Shown piece by piece: positions 33,228 to 40,987 of a stretch of DNA of 64,000 bases. The position numbers and the translations under genes were made by a program. Under the pieces are notes generated by a model. The model did no database searches, was not told the DNA's origin, and saw only the letters and a list, made by a program, of their open reading frames with translations. The DNA comes from Clostridia bacterium (GTDB lineage: Bacteria > Bacillota > Clostridia > UBA1381), in contig JAFZMQ010000025.1 in assembly GCA_017551095.1 (NCBI GenBank), forward strand, positions 20,838 through 84,837. The letters run 5' to 3'. Numbering within the stretch: the first letter of the stretch is position 1; the number at the start of each line of letters is the position of its first letter.

Positions 33228-35804
33228 ATGCAAGGCGAAAAACTTTCACCTATGATGCAAAGGTATTTACAAACAAAAGAAGAATATAAGGACTGCATAC
33301 TTTTCTACCGGTTGGGCGATTTTTACGAGATGTTCTTTGATGATGCCAAAACGGCGTCACGGGAATTAGAACTCACATTGACGGGTAAAAACTGCGGACT
33401 TTCAGAACGTGCACCGATGTGCGGTGTGCCTTTTCATAGTGCGAATGTTTATATTGAAAAGCTTGTGGCAAAGGGCTATAAAGTCGCAATTTGCGAACAG
33501 CTTGAAGACCCGAAAGATGCAAAAGGACTTGTTGACAGAGGTGTAATAAGGGTAATAACGGCAGGAACACGCACATATGAAAATATGCTTGACGAAAAGA
33601 AGAATAACTATTTTCTGACAGTCTGCAAAGAGGATGTTACATCACTTGTTTTTTGTGATGTTTCAACGGGCGAGGTTTTCGCGTGCGAAATCGAAGATGA
33701 TAATTCCGTATTAAATGAAATTGCACGATATTTGCCGAGCGAAGTGATACTTAATCCCTCTGCAAAAACGGCATTTTGCGGAGAAATCATATCACGCATA
33801 ACCGACGCAGTAACCGAATATGACGACAGCTTTTTTGAAGCTGATGAAGCGTATTTAACTATGCAATTTCCGAAAAATGCAAAGGATTTTGCAGGGAAAA
33901 GCCATAGCTTAAAATCCGCTTTATGTGCTATGATGCGGTATTTGGAGCATACTCAAAAGGCACATATAGACTGCATAAGCGAGGTTTCGTTTTATAGTGT
34001 GGGCGAATTTTTGGAGATGGATTTTTCGACACGCAGGAGCTTGGAAATAACCGAAACCATGCGTGACAAGTCAAAAAAATACTCTCTTTTATGGGTTTTG
34101 GACAGAACAAAAACCTCTATGGGTGCGAGAAAATTAAAACAATGGCTGGAAAAACCGCTTGTAAATCCCGCACAAATAAATAAAAGGCTTTACGCAGTAG
34201 GCGAACTTAAAGATAACATAATGCTCTCGGACGATTTTGCAAATATCCTTTCAAACATTTATGATATAGGCAGAATAACCAACAGAATTTCTTTAAATAC
34301 CGCTGCTCCAAGGGATATGGTTGCTCTTAAAAACTCGCTTTTGGCACTTCCGGAGCTTAATTATTTACTGTCAAAAACAAAATCTCCGATGCTTTCGGAA
34401 TTAAATAGTAATTTTGATATTATGTCCGATATAGCAAGTCTTTTGTCGGATAGCATCAATGACGAAGTGCCCATAAGTCTTCGTGACGGGAATGTTATAA
34501 AAGAGGGTTATAACAGCGAACTTGACGAGCTCAGGCGTATCAGCAAGGACGGCAGAGCGTGGATTTTAGGAACAGAGGCGGAAGAACGGGAAAGAACGGG
34601 CATCAAAACGCTTAAAATAAGCTATAACAAGGTTTTTGGGTATTACATAGAAGTCACAAAAGCAAATTCGGATATGGTGCCCGACTATTACATAAGAAAA
34701 CAAACGCTCGTAAATGCGGAGCGGTATATAACGCCAAAACTCAAAGAAATGGAAGATAAGGTTTTAGGTGCAACGCAAAGAATTGCGGAGCTTGAAGTAC
34801 GCCTATTTGATGAGATAAGGCAGAAAATCGGCGGGGAGATTGACCGTCTTAAAAAGGTTTGCGATATTATCGCAACGGTTGACGCGATACAGTCCCTTGC
34901 CCAAACGGCGTTTAAGCTGGGGTATGTTATGCCGGAAGTAACCGAAAAGGACGGCATAACTATAAAGGACGGACGGCATCCCGTTGTTGAGCGTACCTTA
35001 AAAACGGGCATTTTTGTGCCAAACGATACCGTTATGGACGGAGCGGAAAACCGCGAACTCATCATAACGGGTCCGAATATGGCAGGAAAATCCACATATA
35101 TGCGTCAGGTTGCACTGATAACGCTTATGGCACAAATCGGCAGTTTTGTACCTGCAAGTTATGCGAAAATCGGGGCGGTTGACAAGATTTTCACCCGTGT
35201 CGGAGCGTCCGACGATATTGCACAGGGACAAAGTACATTTATGCTCGAAATGGTTGAGGTGTCAAACATTTTAAAAAATGCGACGGCAAAATCTTTGGTT
35301 ATATTGGACGAAATCGGCAGGGGCACATCTACATACGACGGACTTTCAATAGCCTGGGCGGTTGCGGAACATATGGCGGAAAAGGTCAAGGCAAAAACGC
35401 TTTTTGCAACGCATTATCATGAGCTTACCGACCTTGAAAACGATTTTCCTGAAATAAAAAATTATTCGGTTGCCGTAAAAAAGCATGGCGACGATATAAC
35501 ATTTTTGCGTAAAATCATAAGAGGCGGTGCAGACGATAGCTACGGCATTGAAGTTGCGGCACTTGCCGGTGTTAAAAAGGCGGTAATAGACCGTGCAAAA
35601 GAGATTTTAAAACGGATCGAATTGGGCGACATAGAAACGGCACATAAACAGAAGAAAAAGGCGGACTATTCCGCACAAATCGGCATAGAGGAGCAGTCGG
35701 CACTTGATATTTTTGAAGAATTAAAGGCTATGGATGTCACGACATATACGCCTATTGAGGCACTTAACAAACTTTACGAAATGGCAAAAAGAGCTAAGGA
35801 GTAA
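33228..35804 (+). CDS. mutS: DNA mismatch repair protein MutS
   Basis: Recognises mismatches and small loops, then recruits MutL. The mismatch-contacting motif is at the N terminus (LFYRLGDFYEMFFDDA, with the Phe-Tyr-Glu wedge), followed by connector, lever and clamp regions and the C-terminal ABC-type ATPase: Walker A TGPNMAGKSTYMRQ, the signature DDIAQGQSTFMLEM, Walker B LVILDEIGRGTSTYDG and FATHYHEL. The 858-residue length is normal for MutS1. The start at 33228 has a GCGGGGA site. It is followed by mutL after 3 nt. Confidence 0.98.
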   Translation: MQGEKLSPMMQRYLQTKEEYKDCILFYRLGDFYEMFFDDAKTASRELELTLTGKNCGLSERAPMCGVPFHSANVYIEKLVAKGYKVAICEQLEDPKDAKGLVDRGVIRVITAGTRTYENMLDEKKNNYFLTVCKEDVTSLVFCDVSTGEVFACEIEDDNSVLNEIARYLPSEVILNPSAKTAFCGEIISRITDAVTEYDDSFFEADEAYLTMQFPKNAKDFAGKSHSLKSALCAMMRYLEHTQKAHIDCISEVSFYSVGEFLEMDFSTRRSLEITETMRDKSKKYSLLWVLDRTKTSMGARKLKQWLEKPLVNPAQINKRLYAVGELKDNIMLSDDFANILSNIYDIGRITNRISLNTAAPRDMVALKNSLLALPELNYLLSKTKSPMLSELNSNFDIMSDIASLLSDSINDEVPISLRDGNVIKEGYNSELDELRRISKDGRAWILGTEAEERERTGIKTLKISYNKVFGYYIEVTKANSDMVPDYYIRKQTLVNAERYITPKLKEMEDKVLGATQRIAELEVRLFDEIRQKIGGEIDRLKKVCDIIATVDAIQSLAQTAFKLGYVMPEVTEKDGITIKDGRHPVVERTLKTGIFVPNDTVMDGAENRELIITGPNMAGKSTYMRQVALITLMAQIGSFVPASYAKIGAVDKIFTRVGASDDIAQGQSTFMLEMVEVSNILKNATAKSLVILDEIGRGTSTYDGLSIAWAVAEHMAEKVKAKTLFATHYHELTDLENDFPEIKNYSVAVKKHGDDITFLRKIIRGGADDSYGIEVAALAGVKKAVIDRAKEILKRIELGDIETAHKQKKKADYSAQIGIEEQSALDIFEELKAMDVTTYTPIEALNKLYEMAKRAKE

Positions 35805-35807
35805 AAA

Positions 35808-37757
35808 ATGGGAATTATAAACATTCTTCCTACCGAAATTTCAAATAAAATTGCAGCGAGTGAGGTTGTCGAAAGACCTGCGTCTGTTGTAAAAGAACTT
35901 GTGGAAAACGCTATTGACGCGGGGTCAAGCGTTATAAATGTGGAGATAAAAAAGGGCGGCATTACCTACATAAGAGTTACCGATAACGGACGCGGTATGG
36001 CACGGGAAGATGCCGAAATAGCGTTCCTTCGTCATGCAACCAGCAAGATAAAAGAGGAAAGGGATTTAGACGAGATTTACACGCTCGGTTTTCGCGGAGA
36101 GGCACTTTCATCTATCGGAGCCGTGGCACAGGTGCAGCTTTATACAAAGAGGGAGCAGGATAGCGAGGGCACATTTATAAGCATAAACGGAGGCGTTATC
36201 GGCGAGATAAAAAGCGAGGGTATGCCAAACGGCACAACCTTTGCCGTAAATAATCTCTTTTATAACACACCTGCAAGAATGCACTTTTTAAAGCGTGATG
36301 TGACCGAGGCGGCTATGGTTACCGACATTATGGAGCGGTTTATTTTGTCACACCCCGAAATATCTTTTAGGTATATTATAGATGGAAAGGACAAGTATTT
36401 TACGGCAGGTGACGGTAATTTAAAGGGTGCGATATACGCAGTTTACGGAAAGAATTATGTAAATTCTATGATACCCGTAAACTATGAAACGGAGGCCCTA
36501 AAAATAACGGGTGCAATAGGTAAGGGTGATGTTGCAAGACCGAACAGGAATTACCAGAGTTTTTTTGTGAACAAAAGATATATAAAAAGTGCGAAAATAT
36601 CAAACACGCTGTCCCTTGCATACAAAAACCAGATAATGATAGGCAAATACCCTATGGCGATTTTGAATATTGAGATAAATCCGAAATATACCGATGTAAA
36701 TGTGCATCCTACTAAGCTGGAAGTCAAGTTTTCAAATGAAGAAGATGTTTTGCGGTCAATATATCATTGTGTGCAGAACGCACTTTACGCACTTCCGAAT
36801 GTCCCGAAAATTGAAAGAACACCGAGTACAAAGAGCGAATTTGTACGGGATGAGGCGACAACAAAATCGCAAATTGAGATAAAACCACAAATAAAAACCG
36901 TTGAACAAAAACCACCGCAAAAACCAAGCACCGCTATCAGCCAAATTCCGAAAAAGGCGGAGGAAAAGCCAAAATCAGAGTATGCGATTAAGGCGGACAA
37001 TGAATATTTCGTTAAAAAGCAGGAGGAAATAGTCGATTCCTTTAAAGGAATCGAGGATTTAAAGGAGCAAAAGGTTGCGGAGGCGAACCGTGACAGCATA
37101 AAAATCGACATTTTAACAAAAATGGAGGAGTCAAACTCAGCAGGGAGCGGACTTGGAACTGAAAGCTGGGGCTTTGATACCGAGGATATAAAAATAATAG
37201 GTCAGATTTTTGACACATATATAATAGCGGAATCGGACGGAACTATGATAATTGCCGACCAACATGCAGCACATGAGCGTCTGAAATACGAGGAGCTCAA
37301 AAGGGAGCTGGAAAAGCGAGAGGTGACTTCGCAAATTCTTTTAGTGCCCGTTGTTGTAGATGTAAATGCCGGTGAAATGGCAACATATTTGGAAAACGCA
37401 CAAAACTTTGCAGATATGGGGTTTGAGTTAGAGGAATTTGGCAGTAACTCGCTTCTGCTTAGGGCAACTCCGGAGCCTTTGGGCGAGGAAAGCCTTAGAA
37501 ATTTGGTGTTAGAGCTTATAGGGCAGTTTGCGGAAAACCGTCAGGAAATAATTTCGGAAAAGATGCAGAGAGCGTTATATACAATCGCTTGTAAATCGGC
37601 GGTTAAGGCGAACCATAAATTTGATAATAAACAACTTGAAAGCCTGTTAAAAGAGATACTGAAACTCAAAAATATTAACACCTGTCCGCACGGCAGACCG
37701 ATAATAGTTACAATGTCCAAAAAAGAGCTGGAAAAAGAGTTTAAGAGGATTGTGTGA
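35808..37757 (+). CDS. mutL: DNA mismatch repair protein MutL (endonuclease type)
   Basis: Couples MutS to strand removal. The GHKL ATPase domain shows ELVENAIDAG with the catalytic Glu, DNGRGM and FRGEALSSIGAV. The conserved Ala-Ala-Gly-Glu-Val segment near the start reads AASEV here (Ser18), a substitution worth noting. A long Lys/Pro/Glu-rich linker (~residues 335-420) leads to the C-terminal endonuclease domain with DQHAAHERLKYEEL, ACKSAVKANHK and CPHGRP, the zinc/manganese site typical of bacteria lacking MutH. Length 649 residues. It begins 3 nt after mutS and overlaps miaA by one base at its stop. Confidence 0.97.
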   Translation: MGIINILPTEISNKIAASEVVERPASVVKELVENAIDAGSSVINVEIKKGGITYIRVTDNGRGMAREDAEIAFLRHATSKIKEERDLDEIYTLGFRGEALSSIGAVAQVQLYTKREQDSEGTFISINGGVIGEIKSEGMPNGTTFAVNNLFYNTPARMHFLKRDVTEAAMVTDIMERFILSHPEISFRYIIDGKDKYFTAGDGNLKGAIYAVYGKNYVNSMIPVNYETEALKITGAIGKGDVARPNRNYQSFFVNKRYIKSAKISNTLSLAYKNQIMIGKYPMAILNIEINPKYTDVNVHPTKLEVKFSNEEDVLRSIYHCVQNALYALPNVPKIERTPSTKSEFVRDEATTKSQIEIKPQIKTVEQKPPQKPSTAISQIPKKAEEKPKSEYAIKADNEYFVKKQEEIVDSFKGIEDLKEQKVAEANRDSIKIDILTKMEESNSAGSGLGTESWGFDTEDIKIIGQIFDTYIIAESDGTMIIADQHAAHERLKYEELKRELEKREVTSQILLVPVVVDVNAGEMATYLENAQNFADMGFELEEFGSNSLLLRATPEPLGEESLRNLVLELIGQFAENRQEIISEKMQRALYTIACKSAVKANHKFDNKQLESLLKEILKLKNINTCPHGRPIIVTMSKKELEKEFKRIV

Positions 37758-38668
37758 TGATACCGATAGTTATAGTAGCAGGAGCAACCGCTTCGGGCAA
37801 AACAGCACTTTCGGTAGAACTTGCAAAAAGGCTTTCGGGCGAAATCATCTCCTGCGACAGTATGCAGATTTATAAGGGAATGGATATCGGCACGGCAAAA
37901 CCCACGAAAGAGGAAATGCAGGGCATACCCCATCATATGCTTGATTTTTTAGAGCCGTCCGAGAATTTTTCGGTGGCCGATTTTTGCAGTATGGCACGGG
38001 GAATAATCGCCGATATTGATAATCGCGGGAAACTGCCGATTTTGACGGGCGGAACGGGGCTTTATATTGATTCGCTTGTAAATAATATAGATTTTGCCGA
38101 GGAAACGGAAAAGTCGGATATACGAAATGAGCTTTCCAAAATGGCGGAAAAATCAGGGAAAGACGCAGTATATCAAATGCTTTTGGAGATTGACCCCGAG
38201 TATGCGAAAATTGTCCACCCGAACAATATAAAAAGGGTAATACGGGCGATTGAGTTTTATAAAACGACGGGTATGACGGTGACGGAACATAACAAACTGC
38301 CTAAGACACCGATTTATAAAAGCGTGTATTTTTGCATAGATTGGGATAGGGAGATTTTGTATAATCGCATAAATGCCAGAGTAGATGAAATGCTTAAAAT
38401 GGGGCTTGAACAAGAGGCAAAAATGCTTTATGAAAAGTACGGAAGACAGAAGCTTACTGCACTTTCAGGCATAGGCTATAAGGAGTTTTTCGACTATTTT
38501 GACGGCAAAAAGACGCTCTCCGAAGTCGTGGAAGAAATAAAACAGGGAACGAGAAGGTATGCTAAAAGGCAGCTTACTTGGTTTAGGAGAAATGACAAGA
38601 TTCATTGGTTAAAACCGGATGGGAACATTATAGAAAATGCAATAGAGATAATAAAACAGGAATTGTGA
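37757..38668 (+). CDS. miaA: tRNA dimethylallyltransferase MiaA
   Basis: Transfers the dimethylallyl group to A37 of tRNAs reading codons that begin with U, producing the substrate of MiaB, encoded at the head of this operon. Motifs: P-loop AGATASGKT, SCDSMQIYKGMDIGTAKP, the DMAPP/tRNA site region, TGGTGLYIDSLV and YAKRQLTWFRRN near the C terminus. The start ATG overlaps the mutL stop as TGATG; a GTG one codon earlier is an alternative. Length 303 residues. The terminator stem begins before the stop codon. Confidence 0.96.
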   Translation: MIPIVIVAGATASGKTALSVELAKRLSGEIISCDSMQIYKGMDIGTAKPTKEEMQGIPHHMLDFLEPSENFSVADFCSMARGIIADIDNRGKLPILTGGTGLYIDSLVNNIDFAEETEKSDIRNELSKMAEKSGKDAVYQMLLEIDPEYAKIVHPNNIKRVIRAIEFYKTTGMTVTEHNKLPKTPIYKSVYFCIDWDREILYNRINARVDEMLKMGLEQEAKMLYEKYGRQKLTALSGIGYKEFFDYFDGKKTLSEVVEEIKQGTRRYAKRQLTWFRRNDKIHWLKPDGNIIENAIEIIKQEL

Positions 38669-38684
38669 TTTTGCAATTCCTGTT
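38653..38684 (+). terminator. Terminator of the miaB-miaA operon (first copy of duplicated terminator)
   Basis: Stem AACAGGAATTG (38655-38665) / CAATTCCTGTT (38674-38684), overlapping the miaA stop, followed by CTTTGCTCTT. The 16-nt segment AAAACAGGAATTGTGA (38653-38668) recurs in the same orientation at 40943-40958, in the terminator of the pyruvate:ferredoxin oxidoreductase gene. Confidence 0.78.
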
Positions 38685-38723
38685 CTTTGCTCTTAATATA
38701 ATAAATGTTGAGCTATACTACAA

Positions 38724-38752
38724 AAGGAAGGTACGGGCTACATACCTTTCTT
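38724..38752 (-). terminator. Terminator-like hairpin after the HSDR_N-type nuclease gene
   Basis: AAGGAAGGTA (38724-38733) pairs with TACCTTTCTT (38743-38752) with one GU pair; on the minus strand TTTTG follows. It overlaps the stop codon of the minus-strand gene. Confidence 0.55.
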
Positions 38753-40796
38753 ATATTCCTTTTTGAGACATTTCATCTCGCAATAGTACATATGCGATAA
38801 GCCTGAGAAGAAAATCCTGCACATTCTTATCATTCATACAAATCAGTTTATAATTGCTGAATTCACCAAGCCATACAAGATTATTCTTTATGAGTTTTGG
38901 ACATATGCTGTAAATATAATCAATGGTTGTTTGTGCCTTTTTTCTGGATCTTATACCGCTATGAAAAAGCACCGTCTTAGTCATGAATTCTTTAATAGAA
39001 GCGTCAAGCCTTAATTCCAATCTTGCAATGGAATGTGAGGTTCTGTCAACCCCACAAACAAGAGAAGTATATCCTCCTTTTGTTGTACTTTCAGCAAAAT
39101 TGCCTAATACCGCAAAGGAAATTATTAACTGTTCACCAAATCTGTCTCTGACGAGAAATTGCCTGTATCTTCCCGGAAAGCGTCCTCCTGAAACATTGGT
39201 CAGTTCCATGTCAGAGGTAAGGTAATCTTTTTCAATGCAAATGCCGTAACCTGATATGTTTTCGGCAGTATTATTGGTATCCAAAAAGGCCCAGAGCAAG
39301 TTTAGGATAAAAGGCACCTTTTCATCAGGCGTATTAACTCCAACATACATTCCGTCATTTTTATATTGCGTAATTATATTATGATTTCTCATTTCGGCAA
39401 CGGACGGTCTTTTTAGTTCGGACTTTTTGAAAAATATAGGTGCAATATTAACGCCAGACTTAATTTCATTATAATCAGGCAATGTCATTATGCTGTCATA
39501 TCCGCCCATATCATTTCTTTGAAAAATATAGCTTTCTGCACCGTTTGTCAACAATAAGTACTTACTTTTTAAAATATCATTATATCCGAAAATCTGTCGT
39601 ACAGGTTCTCCGTCCAAGGAAACATTCGGCTCTTTGCACTCAACGATAAGCAATGTTTTATCATTTTCCCTAACGGTTATGTCTGCTCTTATAGTTGCAT
39701 CTTTTTCATAATGTGCCAAGTGATCTTCGCTTACAATCAATTCTTTTGGGATTTTCAATTCGTCTAACAGATAGCGTAGCACTTTTTGGCGTACTGTTTC
39801 TTCTTTTGTTACAGGAATTCCTTTATTTCTTATGGGATCCATATATCGTTTTATCCCGGATTTTGTTGAGATAATATCAGGCAGAGGCATATCCATAATC
39901 CCCAAATTTATTTTGTGCTTTATATAGCTGTTTTCTAAAACTGTATCAACATTTATATGTATCGGAGCCTTTGCAGCTATATCTTCATAAGGATATCCCC
40001 AGTCATCAAGTAAGGATCTGTCTTTTATCATGTCGGCGACATTTTTTGCACCTGAATTATTAAATTTAATGTAATATAAAATAGCAAGTCGACTGAGAAA
40101 AAAATCATCATCTTTTTCTTTGTTAAATATCTTTTCAAAAAGTATTCTTGCTTTGTCATATTTACAGCAATCCATATTTGATAAAGCGTACTGGTATATA
40201 ATTTTTTCATCATGTTTGTTGTTTTCAAATTCATTGTTCCATATTTCGAATGATTTATCATACCAATGAAATATGTCATCATAATCTATGGATATGTTTA
40301 ACAATTCATCATATGTTTTTGCTTGAAGAAGCCGATTATCTATATCCGTTGTGTCTTTTTTTATACAGTTTTGCGGAATACAAATATCTTTGGCATATTT
40401 TGAAATTTTTGTGCTTGTTCCCCAAAAGTATTTATCTTTTAATATTACTTCTTTTCTTTGCTCTGCTGGGATTAAAAAGGCATTATCACTTATACACTCA
40501 GCATTAAATCCTCCCCAACGCCAATTCACATCATATTGATTGCTATATATAGTGGCATTTTTCATAACGGCAGCAATGAAGCACTTCTCTTTTTCCTCAT
40601 GGCATAAAACTATATCTATGTTTTTTATGGTATCCAGTATAGGTGATACGCCAAAAATTTTTGCCAAATTAATTTGGTCATTATTATCGCACATACTATA
40701 TAGGCCAAAATGCAACTTTTGATTTATTTCAAAAAACCAATCTTCAGCCAAACAATCCTTATTAAATTCTTTGACGACTAAAACTTTATTATCCAT
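38751..40796 (-). CDS. Putative solitary nuclease with HSDR_N-like PD-(D/E)xK domain
   Basis: A 681-residue multidomain protein I do not recognise as a named gene. Residues ~60-135 resemble the small domain seen in some restriction-type proteins, with VMKNATIYSNQ and FNAECISDNAFLIPAEQR. Residues ~150-250 are helical and repeat-like (YQYALSNMDCCKYDKARILF), perhaps TPR-type. Residues ~320-415 match the HSDR_N family: RQKVLRYLLDELKIP, then the predicted catalytic Asp362 in RADITV, Glu376 and Lys378 in VECKEP, Gln391 in RQIFGYN, and LLLTNGAESYIF. The C-terminal ~260 residues are unassigned. There is no helicase domain and no adjacent methylase or specificity gene. ATG 40796 follows AAGGAG. Clearly AT-rich relative to its neighbours; likely a horizontally acquired defence-type gene (inference). 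Confidence 0.6.
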   Translation of the reverse strand: MDNKVLVVKEFNKDCLAEDWFFEINQKLHFGLYSMCDNNDQINLAKIFGVSPILDTIKNIDIVLCHEEKEKCFIAAVMKNATIYSNQYDVNWRWGGFNAECISDNAFLIPAEQRKEVILKDKYFWGTSTKISKYAKDICIPQNCIKKDTTDIDNRLLQAKTYDELLNISIDYDDIFHWYDKSFEIWNNEFENNKHDEKIIYQYALSNMDCCKYDKARILFEKIFNKEKDDDFFLSRLAILYYIKFNNSGAKNVADMIKDRSLLDDWGYPYEDIAAKAPIHINVDTVLENSYIKHKINLGIMDMPLPDIISTKSGIKRYMDPIRNKGIPVTKEETVRQKVLRYLLDELKIPKELIVSEDHLAHYEKDATIRADITVRENDKTLLIVECKEPNVSLDGEPVRQIFGYNDILKSKYLLLTNGAESYIFQRNDMGGYDSIMTLPDYNEIKSGVNIAPIFFKKSELKRPSVAEMRNHNIITQYKNDGMYVGVNTPDEKVPFILNLLWAFLDTNNTAENISGYGICIEKDYLTSDMELTNVSGGRFPGRYRQFLVRDRFGEQLIISFAVLGNFAESTTKGGYTSLVCGVDRTSHSIARLELRLDASIKEFMTKTVLFHSGIRSRKKAQTTIDYIYSICPKLIKNNLVWLGEFSNYKLICMNDKNVQDFLLRLIAYVLLRDEMSQKGI

Positions 40797-40805
40797 ATTG
40801 TATTA

Positions 40806-40883
40806 CTCCTTAAACCTTTAAGTCATTTGAGGATGCTCAAAACCAACCAAGAATATTATATGTTATTTTATAAACTTAGTCAA
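40806..40883 (-). promoter_or_regulatory. Promoter and leader hairpins of the HSDR_N-type nuclease gene
   Basis: On the minus strand TTGACT (40878-40883), 17-nt spacer, TATAAT (40855-40860). The leader holds TTTGAG / CTCAAA (40826-40841) and CTTAAA / TTTAAG (40809-40822); the latter overlaps the SD AAGGAG (40806-40811), so it may limit translation or serve as an operator. Confidence 0.6.
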
Positions 40884-40941
40884 TGAGTTTTATTAACAAT
40901 TCGATAGCGTATAGCAAATAAGAGTGGTAAAACTAACAACA

Positions 40942-40978
40942 AAAAACAGGAATTGTGAATTTCACAATTCCTGTTTTT
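40942..40978 (-). terminator. Terminator of the pyruvate:ferredoxin oxidoreductase gene (second copy of duplicated terminator)
   Basis: Long palindrome AAAACAGGAATTGTGAA / TTCACAATTCCTGTTTT with a 1-nt centre, 10 nt from the gene's stop; A/T flanks work in both directions. Its left half repeats 38653-38668 exactly over 16 nt. Confidence 0.85.
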
Positions 40979-40987
40979 ATATTTAAA

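Noticed and set aside
38751..40796. Type I restriction enzyme R subunit
   Set aside because: The HSDR_N-like nuclease core is present but no SF2 helicase motor follows it, and there are no hsdM or hsdS genes nearby.
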